From an uncultured Fibrobacter sp. (GTDB taxonomy: Bacteria; Fibrobacterota; Fibrobacteria; Fibrobacterales; Fibrobacteraceae), in NCBI GenBank assembly GCA_934691725.1, contig CAKUTF010000028.1, forward strand, positions 1 to 38,011: a stretch of 38,011 nucleotides of DNA, read 5' to 3'. A model generated the notes under the pieces. The model saw nothing but the letters and a program-made list of their open reading frames with translations, did no database searches and was not told where the DNA came from. Position 1 is the first letter of the stretch. Every line of letters starts with the position of its first letter. Position numbers and translations under genes: made by a program. Below are positions 22,381-30,536 of this stretch, one piece after another.

Positions 22381-23691
22381 TTAGGCTTTGCGGAGAATTT
22401 TTCCTACCAGTTCATGAGGCTCCGCATCGATGATTTTGACAAGGTAGAATTCACCGGGAATTGCGTCCCCTTCGACAATTTTTACGATGTCGTCGGCATC
22501 AAGCGAGTTTCCTTCCGTGCGACCGATAAAATGGTAATCGCTTTCTTCGGCGACTTCGTCAATGAGAACCTTGACCTCTTTGCCGATGAACGCTTCGTTG
22601 GCTTCTGTGGAAATTTCTTCCTGAACATCGTTGATGGCGTCTAGGCGCGCCCGTGCGAGATCTTCGGGTACGGTCTTTTCTTCGAGTTTCAAGGCTGGAG
22701 TGCCTTCTTCGGGGCTAAAGACGAAACCTCCCAAGTGCTCGAACCGAACATCCTGGACAAGCCTCATCAGTTCGTCGAAGTCCGCATCCGTTTCTCCGGG
22801 AAAGCCCACGAGGACCGTTGTGCGGAGTGTTACGCCGGGAATTTTTGCTCGCATGGCTTGGAGCATCTCGCGCAAACTTTTCTGCGTATAGTGGCGACGC
22901 ATCAGCTTGAGAATCCGATCGCTTGCATGTTGGATCGGCATGTCGATATATTTGCAGAGGCGCGGCTCGTTTGCCATCAGATCGAGCAGCTCGTCATCGA
23001 TGAACTGCGGATACCAGTAGAGCGTCCGAATCCAGGGAATGTTCGTTTCGCGGAGAATCGCTTTCAGAAGCTTAGCGAGCGTAGGCCCGTTTTTCCCCTG
23101 TTCATGACCGTAAAAAGTCGTATCCTGGGCGATGAGAGTCAGTTCCTTGACTCCTTGGTTCTCGAGCTCTTTCGCTTCCCGGACGATGCTTTCAATGGAA
23201 AAAGAAACCTGTTTTCCGCGGATGTTCGGAATAGCGCAGAATGCGCAGCGGCGGTCGCAACCTTCGGCGATTTTTAGATAGGCGTGGTGCGGAAAGTCGC
23301 CTAGGTTCAGGCGTTTGAAATTTTCCGTGCCGCTTGATTTTTCTCCCAGTCCGAGAACTTTTAGGATTTTCCCCGGTTCGTATGTGCCGAGCCAGTAGTC
23401 AACTTCGGGCATTTCTTTGGGAAGTTCCTGGATGTAACGCCCGGAAAGGCAACCGGAAACAATGAGCTTTTGGGAAGCTTTTTTCGCTTCGATAAAGGAC
23501 AGAATCGTGTTGATGGATTCTTCTTTTGCCGCTTCGATGAATCCGCAGGTGTTGACCAATATATAGTCCGCCTTGTCCATGGAGGCAACCGAGCGAAAGC
23601 CTGCCGAATAGAGTTCGGTAAGAAGGTGTTCGGCATCGACCTGGTTCTTTGCGCAGCCTAACTGTGCGGCGAAAATGGATGGATGTTTCAA
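22381..23691 (-). CDS. rimO: Ribosomal protein S12 methylthiotransferase
   Basis: RimO adds a methylthio group to the conserved Asp of ribosomal protein S12, using two 4Fe-4S clusters and S-adenosylmethionine. In 436 residues the first cluster ligands are C13 (LGCAKNQVDAE), C49 (NTCGFI) and C81 (SGCLSGRY). The radical-SAM motif is C145, C149, C152 (EGCDRRCAFC). A TRAM-like domain fills the C-terminus. The pattern of the N-terminal part is RimO rather than MiaB. The start is a TTG four bases after the preceding gene's stop; no ATG lies between it and C13, so the unusual start is well supported. Confidence 0.95.
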   Translation of the reverse strand: MKHPSIFAAQLGCAKNQVDAEHLLTELYSAGFRSVASMDKADYILVNTCGFIEAAKEESINTILSFIEAKKASQKLIVSGCLSGRYIQELPKEMPEVDYWLGTYEPGKILKVLGLGEKSSGTENFKRLNLGDFPHHAYLKIAEGCDRRCAFCAIPNIRGKQVSFSIESIVREAKELENQGVKELTLIAQDTTFYGHEQGKNGPTLAKLLKAILRETNIPWIRTLYWYPQFIDDELLDLMANEPRLCKYIDMPIQHASDRILKLMRRHYTQKSLREMLQAMRAKIPGVTLRTTVLVGFPGETDADFDELMRLVQDVRFEHLGGFVFSPEEGTPALKLEEKTVPEDLARARLDAINDVQEEISTEANEAFIGKEVKVLIDEVAEESDYHFIGRTEGNSLDADDIVKIVEGDAIPGEFYLVKIIDAEPHELVGKILRKA

Positions 23692-23694
23692 GGG

Positions 23695-24498
23695 CTATTC
23701 CCAGTCGTCATAGACTTCTTCGGTTGTGGCTGCGGGCGCCTGGCTTGCTGGTTCGGGTTGGGCTTCTACCGGATTTTCCGGTTGGGCCTTTTCTGTAGGC
23801 TGCTGCTCGGGAGCCGGAGCTTCGGATGTTTCATTGGACGATGAAATCTGGCTTTCTGAAGACGACGATGATTCCGGTTTCGCGGGAATCTCGGAGTCCG
23901 TGGGAATGCTTTCCGCAGCTTGCGATTCGGTGTATGTGGGCGTGTTGCCGTATGTGCCGGAAGTTTCGCTTGTTTCTGGCGTGCCGACAGTATCGTTTGC
24001 CTTGTTGTCTATCCACCAGGCAAATCCAAGCGGTTCCAGTTTGTTCTTGCCGAAAGCCTTGGCGTCTTCAAGCTTCTTGAAATACCCGACTCGGATGCGA
24101 TAATAAGTGCCTTCGAGTTCTCCCGGATTTTCAACCTGTGCGAGGTAGCCCTTGATACCCTTTTCGTCGAGTTTTTTGAGGACTGCGTTTGCGCTCCTTT
24201 TGGATGGCTGGATGCTCACCTGGATTGTCACCGAGCCTTCTGTTCCCGGTTCGACGGCTCCGCTTTCGCTTGTTTTAAATGTTTCGGCGGGAGTCGAGGA
24301 ATTGGCGGATAGCGATTGAATCGGCTTGAGTTCCGGCATGGAATCGGCTTTTGGAGTGGAATCTGCTGAAGCCTTGGGCGCTTCGACTTTTTTTGCCGGA
24401 GTGATTTCGGGAATGACATCGTCTTCGCTGTCGCAGCCGATAAGGGCCGCTGCAAAAATGGCGGAACAAAGCGTCGTAGAAAATTTTGCAAAGTTCAT
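23695..24498 (-). CDS. SPOR-domain lipoprotein
   Basis: A 267-residue exported protein. The signal ends in a lipobox AALIGC, so the cysteine at 22 is probably lipidated. Residues about 88-165 form a SPOR domain (VTIQVSIQPSKRSANAVLKKL, split here as a description, GYLAQVE, YYRIRVGYFKKLEDAKAFGKNKL), which binds denuded peptidoglycan at division sites in other bacteria. Proline, serine and glutamate-rich low-complexity arms lie on both sides. The ATG has AGGAGA seven bases upstream. It is probably transcribed with rimO. Confidence 0.85.
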   Translation of the reverse strand: MNFAKFSTTLCSAIFAAALIGCDSEDDVIPEITPAKKVEAPKASADSTPKADSMPELKPIQSLSANSSTPAETFKTSESGAVEPGTEGSVTIQVSIQPSKRSANAVLKKLDEKGIKGYLAQVENPGELEGTYYRIRVGYFKKLEDAKAFGKNKLEPLGFAWWIDNKANDTVGTPETSETSGTYGNTPTYTESQAAESIPTDSEIPAKPESSSSSESQISSSNETSEAPAPEQQPTEKAQPENPVEAQPEPASQAPAATTEEVYDDWE

Positions 24499-24637
24499 TT
24501 TCTCTCCTATGGGACGAGCAAGAAAGGCTTCTTGAAAAATATATATAAGTGTTTGGTTTGTCGCAAGTTATGAACTGTCAAAAAGTTTCAAATCTGCAGT
24601 CGGAACTGCCTGATTGGCCTCGGAAAACGAAAATCCC

Positions 24638-24666
24638 TTGACGAATCAGGGGCGATAAGGTATATT
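24638..24666 (+). promoter_or_regulatory. Promoter of rpsU
   Basis: TTGACG (24638-24643) and TATATT (24661-24666) with a 17-base spacer; the predicted start is near 24673, leaving a leader of about 30 bases with a GAGGA SD. Confidence 0.8.
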
Positions 24667-24704
24667 TGGGGCGCATTCCAAAATTTTCAACCCGAGGAAT
24701 CTGA

Positions 24705-24914
24705 ATGATCGGTGTCGTAGTAAAACCCAATGAACCTTTTGAACGCGCACTCAAGCGTTTCACCAAGTCCTGCGAAAAGAACGGAATTATTTCCGACGTG
24801 AAGAAGCGCCAGCGCTATGAAAAGCCTTCCGAAGAGAAGAAACGCATCGAAACGGCTGCCCGTCGCAAGCGTCTCAAGGAAATCGCAGACGCAAACCGCA
24901 AGCGTCTTTACTAA
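24705..24914 (+). CDS. rpsU: Small ribosomal subunit protein bS21
   Basis: A 69-residue, very basic protein that binds near the 3' end of 16S rRNA and helps initiation. GVVVKPNEPFERALKRFTK and the arginine/lysine-rich tail RRKRLKEIADANRKRLY match bS21. It has its own strong promoter and is followed by a terminator. Confidence 0.96.
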   Translation: MIGVVVKPNEPFERALKRFTKSCEKNGIISDVKKRQRYEKPSEEKKRIETAARRKRLKEIADANRKRLY

Positions 24915-24936
24915 TTCGGTTTCTTTTCGGAATGCC

Positions 24937-24964
24937 AAGGGAAAGTGTTAGAGCTTTCCCTTTT
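24937..24964 (+). terminator. Terminator after rpsU
   Basis: GGGAAAG-TGTTAGAG-CTTTCCC followed by TTTT. Confidence 0.8.
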
Positions 24965-24972
24965 GGTGTTTG

Positions 24973-24978
24973 TATATT
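24973..24978 (+). promoter_or_regulatory. -10 box upstream of yqeY
   Basis: TATATT 37 bases before the yqeY start; the -35 region is poor and overlaps the rpsU terminator. Confidence 0.4.
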
Positions 24979-25015
24979 TTGGATGAATTAACCCCCAAAT
25001 CGGGAAAGGATAACG

Positions 25016-25486
25016 ATGGCTGATTCTTTAGTAAAAGCGGATAGCGAGCTTCTCACGCAGATTCTTTCGGATATCAAGACCGCGATGAAGGCTCATGATG
25101 CGGCGACCCTCGAAGTGTTGCGCACACTCCATTCCGATATCAAGAATGTGGCGATCAACGCCAAGAAGGATGTGACGGACGATGTCGTCCTCGACGTTCT
25201 TTCGAAGAGTATCAAGCAGCGCAACGAATCCATCGAGATGCTTCGCAAGGGTGGACGCGAAGAAAACGCAAAGGAAGAAGAGGCTTCGCTGGCCGTTTAC
25301 CAGAAGTATTTGCCGAAACAGCTAACCGAAGACGAAGTCAAGAGCCTGATTGCGGACATCAAGGCGCATGTCGGAGCGGAAGGCCCGAAGGATATGGGCA
25401 AGGTGATGAAAGAACTTTCCCCGAAGACAAAAGGCCGTTTCGATAGTCGCCATCTAAGCGAACTGGTGAAGATTGCACTAGCCTAG
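25016..25486 (+). CDS. GatB/YqeY domain protein
   Basis: A 156-residue protein of the YqeY family, which resembles the tRNA-binding tail of the amidotransferase subunit GatB. LLTQILSDIKTAMKAHD at the N-terminus, IKQRNESIEMLRKGGRE in the middle, YLPKQLTEDEV, and DMGKVMKELSPKTKGRFD at the end are the family blocks. The cellular role is unclear; it often sits beside rpsU, as here. It has an SD (AAAGGA) and a terminator shared with rpiA. Confidence 0.92.
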   Translation: MADSLVKADSELLTQILSDIKTAMKAHDAATLEVLRTLHSDIKNVAINAKKDVTDDVVLDVLSKSIKQRNESIEMLRKGGREENAKEEEASLAVYQKYLPKQLTEDEVKSLIADIKAHVGAEGPKDMGKVMKELSPKTKGRFDSRHLSELVKIALA

Positions 25487-25504
25487 GCTTTAATTTCTTC
25501 GCAT

Positions 25505-25529
25505 AAAAAAGCCCGCTCCGCGGGCTTTT
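25505..25529. terminator. Bidirectional terminator between yqeY and rpiA
   Basis: AAAAGCCCGC-TCC-GCGGGCTTTT lies between the convergent genes and has U-runs on both strands. Confidence 0.9.
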
Positions 25530-25535
25530 CCTGTT

Positions 25536-26219
25536 TTAAAACTCTTCTAATCCGTCTGGCGCTGCGAGAATTATCTTGTTCGCCATGCCGATGAAAAGAC
25601 CGTGTCCGAGGATCCCCGGAATCCTGTTCAATTCGAAGTCGAGTTTTTCCGGGTCGGCTATAGGACCGAACTTGGCATCGGCGATGAGGTTTCCGGAATC
25701 GCTGATGACGGGACCGTCTTTGCCGGGCGCTCCCATCCGGACGTCAAGGGTCGCTCCGAGTTTCTGGACTTTGTATGCAACCGAGCCGATCGCTCCCGGT
25801 AAAATTTCAAGCGGGACGGCGAACTTTTCGCCGAGAGTCTGGACCTTTTTCCCGGAGTCCGCGATGATGATGTAATTGTCCGCCATGGAGGCGACGATCT
25901 TTTCGAGCAGGTGCGCCGCACCGCGTCCCTTGATGAGATTTTTTTTCGGGTCGATTTCGTCTGCCCCGTCGATGGCTATATCGAGATGGCTAGCTTCGCC
26001 GAGATCGATGAGGGGAATGTTCAGTTTGCGGCATTGGAGCGTCGTGCTCCAGCTGGTGCTGACCGCTGTGATTTTAAAATTTTCGGTGCGGATGCGTTCG
26101 CCGATACGTTCGACCATGAATGCCGCCGTGCTGCCGGTTCCAAGCCCGACGGTCATGCCGGATTCGATCAGGTTCGCTGCGCGGACGCCTGCCGCTTTTT
26201 TCAGTCCGTTCAAGTCCAT
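25536..26219 (-). CDS. rpiA: Ribose-5-phosphate isomerase A
   Basis: RpiA interconverts ribose 5-phosphate and ribulose 5-phosphate in the pentose phosphate pathway. The 227-residue protein has GLGTGSTA, IDGADEID (catalytic Asp region), KGRGAAHLLEKIVA with the active-site Lys and Glu, and a C-terminal GHGLFIGMANKII. The ATG overlaps the last base of the upstream FKBP stop (TAATG), which indicates coupling; a TTG three codons earlier is too close to the GGGAGG SD. Confidence 0.96.
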   Translation of the reverse strand: MDLNGLKKAAGVRAANLIESGMTVGLGTGSTAAFMVERIGERIRTENFKITAVSTSWSTTLQCRKLNIPLIDLGEASHLDIAIDGADEIDPKKNLIKGRGAAHLLEKIVASMADNYIIIADSGKKVQTLGEKFAVPLEILPGAIGSVAYKVQKLGATLDVRMGAPGKDGPVISDSGNLIADAKFGPIADPEKLDFELNRIPGILGHGLFIGMANKIILAAPDGLEEF

Positions 26220-26833
26220 TATCGCCAATGCCTCCCGTAATTATTTTGTTCGTCTTCTGGAAAATCCTCGTCTTCGTCGAAACCGTCGTCCTCGTCGTCG
26301 AACTCTTCGTCGGGATAGCCGGTTTCGAGTTCTGTCGCGGAAGCTTCGGCGATATCGACAATCGTCACTTCGAACGTCAGATCCTTGCCGGCAAAGGGAT
26401 GGTTTCCGTCAAGGGTGACCGTATCTTTCTGGATTTCCCGGATGACGTAGATTCCCGATTCGTCTTCGGTTGTCTGCGAGTAGATGTCGCGCGGATCTTC
26501 GGGAATGGAAAACTCGGTATTGTTGGAGTCCTGGACCATTTCCAGTTCCATGCCAAGCCACAGTTCCCCGATATTCTGTAGTTCTTTTTTGGATACTTTG
26601 ATAATCAGGTCCTTGCGGTATGGACCATAGCCTTTGTCGAAAGGTACATGGGCGATGACCCTCTCGCCGACATGGTGGCCTTCGAGCGCTTCTTCGAGCC
26701 CTTCGATGACGCTGTCGCAGCCATGCATATAGACGAACGGAAAATTCGTCGGAACTTCCTCGACGATTGAGCCGCTTTCATCCTTTAGGGAATAGCCTAT
26801 GCTAACTTTCTTGTTTTTCTCGACTTTTTCCAT
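26219..26833 (-). CDS. SlyD-like FKBP peptidyl-prolyl isomerase
   Basis: A 204-residue predicted chaperone and prolyl isomerase. The FKBP core begins KVSIGYSLKDESGSIVEE and includes VIEGLEEALEGHHVGER and VPFDKGYG; GNHPFAGKDLTFEV closes the domain, as in SlyD. The tail is very acidic (DEEFDDEDDGFDEDEDFPED) rather than the histidine/cysteine-rich nickel-binding tail of E. coli SlyD. ATG 26833 is preferred; a GTG two codons upstream is also possible. No SD is seen and TATATT lies seven bases upstream, so the mRNA may be leaderless. Confidence 0.9.
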   Translation of the reverse strand: MEKVEKNKKVSIGYSLKDESGSIVEEVPTNFPFVYMHGCDSVIEGLEEALEGHHVGERVIAHVPFDKGYGPYRKDLIIKVSKKELQNIGELWLGMELEMVQDSNNTEFSIPEDPRDIYSQTTEDESGIYVIREIQKDTVTLDGNHPFAGKDLTFEVTIVDIAEASATELETGYPDEEFDDEDDGFDEDEDFPEDEQNNYGRHWR

Positions 26834-26866
26834 TGACACAAATATAGAAAAGCTATATTGGTTTCC
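26834..26866. promoter_or_regulatory. Compact divergent promoter region
   Basis: Only 33 bases separate the two start codons. AATATAG-AAAAG-CTATATT is a perfect 7-bp inverted repeat in which each arm is the -10 (TATATT) of one direction, each ending seven bases before a start codon. Neither gene has an SD. Confidence 0.6.
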
Positions 26867-27595
26867 ATGCTATACGGGATTTTTTCCGACATTCATGCAA
26901 ACCTGCCCGCTCTGGAAGCCGTCCTGGAATCGATGAGAACGAACGGGGTCGAACGCCGTGTCTGTCTGGGCGATATTGTGGGCTACGGAGCAAGTCCGAA
27001 TGAATGTGTTGCGCTGACGAAACAGGCCGCCGATGTTTGCATTCTGGGAAATCACGACAGCGTGGCCATCAAGTGGGATTCGGACGTGGGGTTTAATCCT
27101 TATGCGAAAAAAGCGATTGAATGGACGCAGAAAAATCTGAGCGAGGAATCGAAGGAATTCCTGCGCTCTCTGCCGTATATGGATGAAGAAAACGACATCT
27201 GCTTTGTCCACGCATCTCCGATGTCACCGGCGGACTGGATCTATGTGACGGATTTGGAAGATGCCTTGGATGCGTTTGACCATTTTTCGGAGCGGCACTG
27301 CTTTGTCGGGCATACGCACAGCCCGGTAATCGTTGCGATGCGGGAAGGGGAAATCCCGAAGGTAATCGAGACTGGCTTTTATCGGCTTGAAGACGGTGAA
27401 CGGCTTCTCGTAAATGTCGGAAGCGTCGGGCAGCCTCGCGATAGGGATTGTCGGGCGAGCTATTGCCTATACGATACCGAAACGCAAACGGTTAAAATGA
27501 TTCGGCTCGAATACGATATCGCCAGGACGCAGAAAGCGATGCGCGATGCAGGGTTGCCGGATTTTCTCGTTGAACGTCTGGAACTCGGACGATGA
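26867..27595 (+). CDS. Calcineurin-like metallophosphoesterase (YfcE/MJ0936 type)
   Basis: A 242-residue cytosolic phosphoesterase with two metal ions. The motifs are SDIHAN (8-13), GDIVGYGASPNE, GNHD and GHTHSP, followed by NVGSVGQPRD, which is typical of small phosphodiesterases of this group. The substrate is unknown. ATG 26867 is used because the fold begins directly there. There is no SD, and the -10 lies seven bases upstream, which suggests a leaderless transcript. The last four bases overlap rlmH. Confidence 0.9.
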   Translation: MLYGIFSDIHANLPALEAVLESMRTNGVERRVCLGDIVGYGASPNECVALTKQAADVCILGNHDSVAIKWDSDVGFNPYAKKAIEWTQKNLSEESKEFLRSLPYMDEENDICFVHASPMSPADWIYVTDLEDALDAFDHFSERHCFVGHTHSPVIVAMREGEIPKVIETGFYRLEDGERLLVNVGSVGQPRDRDCRASYCLYDTETQTVKMIRLEYDIARTQKAMRDAGLPDFLVERLELGR

Positions 27596-28053
27596 AGCTT
27601 GTCATCGCGGTATTTGGAAAGCCGGGTTCGCCTTTTGTGAAGGATGAGGTGGAGAAATATTCCAAAAGGCTCCGCTCCTCGAATGTGCAGATTGAAGTCG
27701 TGGAATTGCGGTCTAGCAAGCGGGATGACAAGGCGAAAAGCCTTGCCGAAGAGGCGGCGGAATTTTCGAAGCGGTTCCCCAAGGAAAATTTCCAGTGGAT
27801 TGTTCTTGCGGAAGAAGGCAAGCTGGTGAATACGGTCGGGCTTTCCGCATGGATAAAGCCGCGCCTTGCATCGAACTGTGTCTTTTTGATTGGCTCCGCT
27901 TACGGGATTGCACCGGAAATCAAAAAACAGGCAAACCTCTTGCTTTCCCTTTCCCCGCTGACTTTTACGCATGACCATGCGAGGGTTCTTTTGACGGAAC
28001 AGCTTTACAGGTGTCTGATGGTCATTGCGGGACATCCCTATCATCACGTTTAA
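27592..28053 (+). CDS. rlmH: 23S rRNA (pseudouridine-1915-N3)-methyltransferase
   Basis: RlmH is a small SPOUT enzyme that methylates pseudouridine 1915 in helix 69. The 153 residues include VLAEEGK, FLIGSAYG (usually IGGAxG), LLSLSPLTFTHDHARVLLTEQLYR and the C-terminal HPYHHV. The glycine-rich SAM loop has a GS for GG change, but the knot and the conserved C-terminus are intact. It overlaps the phosphoesterase by ATGA. Confidence 0.94.
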   Translation: MKLVIAVFGKPGSPFVKDEVEKYSKRLRSSNVQIEVVELRSSKRDDKAKSLAEEAAEFSKRFPKENFQWIVLAEEGKLVNTVGLSAWIKPRLASNCVFLIGSAYGIAPEIKKQANLLLSLSPLTFTHDHARVLLTEQLYRCLMVIAGHPYHHV

Positions 28054-28078
28054 TTTGTACAAAATTTTTGGAAGTTTT

Positions 28079-29587
28079 ATGAATTCAATTCTGGAAAAAG
28101 ATTTAGACATTGTCCGTTCGACCCTTGAAGCTGCGGAACGTTACGATCATGCCTGTCGCGTTTTAGGCTACGACCAACAGACGATTTGCCCGGTAAAGGC
28201 GATGGAAAATCAGGGCGAAACAATCGCTTTTCTTTCCAACCAGGCCTTTCGGCTTACAAAGTCCAAAAAGTTTATCGCGGCTGCCGAAGCTCTTTATGAA
28301 AACCGCAATTCGTTGGGAAAAAAGGAGCGGGTTTTAGCGGAAGGCTTGCATCGCGACTATCTGCGCAAGAAAAATGTTTCCGCCGCGCTGGACAAGAAGT
28401 TCTCGCTTGTCTTTAACAAGGCCTTTGTCGATTGGCTAGATGCGAAGAAAAATTCGGATTTTTCTCTCTTTGCAAAGTCACTTGAAAACGTTCTCCGGGT
28501 GAATTGGAAACAGGTCGCTCTGACGGAAAACGCAAAACCTGAACCCTATGACAACTTACTTGAACTTTATGAGCGCGGGATAACAGGAAAGGATTTGGAC
28601 AAGTGCTTTGACGCCTGCAAGGAATGCCTGGTTCCGATGCTTCGAAAAATCCAGAAGAGCAAAAAGAAAATTCGAACTGATTTTCTTTCGCTGTCCGTTT
28701 CGGAAGAATCGCAGAAAAAGATGGCGAAGTATTTGCTGGAAGTTATCGGGTTTGATTTTTCCCGGGGCGCTTTTACGACAAGCGAACACCCGTTTACGGA
28801 TGGGATCGCGAAAGACGATGTGCGCGTAACGACGCATTATTACGGGAACATGTTCTATTCGAATATGTTTTCGATCATTCACGAAGGCGGCCATGCCCTG
28901 TTTGAACAGAACCAGCCGATGGAAGATTTTATCGCTCACATCACGGGTTACAAGACGCTCGGTCAGCATGAATCCGTTTCGCGCTTTTACGAAAACCGAA
29001 TCGGGCGCTCTAAACCTTTTATCCATTTGATTTTTAAAAAGACACGGGAATTATTCCCGGAGGTTTTTTGTGGGGTGTCGGAACGGCAATTCTATGAAGC
29101 GATGAACATCGTTTCTCCCAGTCTTATTCGGACGGAAGCGGATGAATTTACCTATACGTTCCACATTATCATCCGTTATGAAATCGAGCGGATGCTGGTG
29201 AACGGAAAGGTCGATGTCAAGAATTTGCCTGAAATTTGGAACGACAAATATGAAGAATATCTTGGCATTCGTCCGTCGAACGACAGGGAAGGTGTCTTGC
29301 AGGATGTTCATTGGGCTTCGGGATTTGGTTATTTTCCGACGTATGCGCTTGGAAATTTTTACGGCGCGATGTACTACAATAAAATGAGCGAAGAACTCGA
29401 TGTGGAGAACGCTATCCTGTGTGGAAAATTCGAACAAATTAATTCTTGGATGAAAGAAAATGTCTGGAAAGAGGCGAACCATCTCGATGCGAAAACCTGG
29501 ATAAAGAAAATCACCGGCAGAAAATTTACTGCAAACGATTTCTTGGACTATCTCGAAAAAAAATACGGGGAACTTTACGGAGTCTAA
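28079..29587 (+). CDS. M32 (Taq-type) metallocarboxypeptidase
   Basis: A 502-residue zinc carboxypeptidase that removes C-terminal residues from peptides. Family motifs in order are HPF, DDVRVTTHY (DxRxT), the zinc site HEGGH (H268, E269, H272), HESVSRFYEN, IRTEADEFTY and HWASGFGYFPTYALGN. The length equals the family norm. ATG 28079 with GGAAG upstream is chosen; a longer reading of 18 codons overlaps rlmH and is not family-like. It is followed after two bases by the TtcA-like gene. Confidence 0.94.
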   Translation: MNSILEKDLDIVRSTLEAAERYDHACRVLGYDQQTICPVKAMENQGETIAFLSNQAFRLTKSKKFIAAAEALYENRNSLGKKERVLAEGLHRDYLRKKNVSAALDKKFSLVFNKAFVDWLDAKKNSDFSLFAKSLENVLRVNWKQVALTENAKPEPYDNLLELYERGITGKDLDKCFDACKECLVPMLRKIQKSKKKIRTDFLSLSVSEESQKKMAKYLLEVIGFDFSRGAFTTSEHPFTDGIAKDDVRVTTHYYGNMFYSNMFSIIHEGGHALFEQNQPMEDFIAHITGYKTLGQHESVSRFYENRIGRSKPFIHLIFKKTRELFPEVFCGVSERQFYEAMNIVSPSLIRTEADEFTYTFHIIIRYEIERMLVNGKVDVKNLPEIWNDKYEEYLGIRPSNDREGVLQDVHWASGFGYFPTYALGNFYGAMYYNKMSEELDVENAILCGKFEQINSWMKENVWKEANHLDAKTWIKKITGRKFTANDFLDYLEKKYGELYGV

Positions 29588-29589
29588 AA

Positions 29590-30483
29590 ATGCCAGGTGA
29601 AATCGAGCAGGAAAAGTCGTCTGAAAAATCTCTATCCTTTTCGCAAAAGGCGGAGAGAAGCATTTCAAAAAAGTTTCGCAGCCGGCTGTGGAGTCCTTTT
29701 ATTTCGGCAATCAAGCGCTATCGGCTGATTGAATCCGGAGACAGGATCGCGGTATGTATTTCGGGCGGGAAAGATTCCATGCTGCTTGCCAAGCTCATGC
29801 AGATGCTCCATCGCTATACGGAGATTCCGTTTGATGTCCGGTATCTTGTGATGGATCCCGGATATAATGAAATGAATTTGTTGAAAATCAAGAAAAATGC
29901 GGAACTCCTGGAAATTCCCGTCACGATTTTCAAAACGGATGTTTTTGACGTGGCGAATACATTTGAGCATTCGCCTTGCTACATCTGCGCCCGGATGCGG
30001 CGGGGGCATCTCTATCACCAGGCAAGGGAATTAGGCTGCAACAAGATTGCTCTGGGACATCATTTTTCCGATGTTATCGAAACGACCGTGATGAGCATGT
30101 TTTACGCTTCCCAATTGCAGGCGATGCTTCCGAAACTTCATAGCCAGAATTTTGAAGGCATGACGCTGGTTCGTCCCCTTTACCTTGTCCACGAAGAAGA
30201 TGTGATTGCGTGGGCGAATGCGAACGGCCTAGAGTTTATCCGTTGCGCCTGTCGCTTTACGGAAAACGTGGAGTCCGGGGTTGGGGAAAGTAAACGGCAA
30301 GAGGTCAAAAAACTGATTCGCCGCTTGAAAAAGGAAAATCCGAATATCGAAAAGAGCATCTTCAACAGCCTGCATTCCGTATGCATCGAAACGTTTCCCG
30401 GTTACAAGGCGGAAGGAAAAAAGCATTCCTTTATGGAACGCTTCGATGCGGAAAGCTGCTTGCTTGACAAGTTGTCGATATGA
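29590..30483 (+). CDS. TtcA-like PP-loop ATPase (tRNA 2-thiocytidine type)
   Basis: A 297-residue protein of the TtcA family, which thiolates cytidine 32 of tRNAs with a 4Fe-4S cluster. The PP-loop is SGGKDS (58-63). CYICARMRRG gives C130 and C133, and KIALGHHFSDVIETTVMSMFY is the family block. Where E. coli has CNLCGSQ for the third ligand, this protein has IRCACRFTE with C219 and C221, so it is a variant and may act on another tRNA. Residues 1-25 are charged and not conserved. It starts two bases after the peptidase stop. Confidence 0.85.
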   Translation: MPGEIEQEKSSEKSLSFSQKAERSISKKFRSRLWSPFISAIKRYRLIESGDRIAVCISGGKDSMLLAKLMQMLHRYTEIPFDVRYLVMDPGYNEMNLLKIKKNAELLEIPVTIFKTDVFDVANTFEHSPCYICARMRRGHLYHQARELGCNKIALGHHFSDVIETTVMSMFYASQLQAMLPKLHSQNFEGMTLVRPLYLVHEEDVIAWANANGLEFIRCACRFTENVESGVGESKRQEVKKLIRRLKKENPNIEKSIFNSLHSVCIETFPGYKAEGKKHSFMERFDAESCLLDKLSI

Positions 30484-30536
30484 AAAAAGCCCACGACAAA
30501 CACTGCCGCAGGCGAATGTCTGAATACTAGGAGGGA

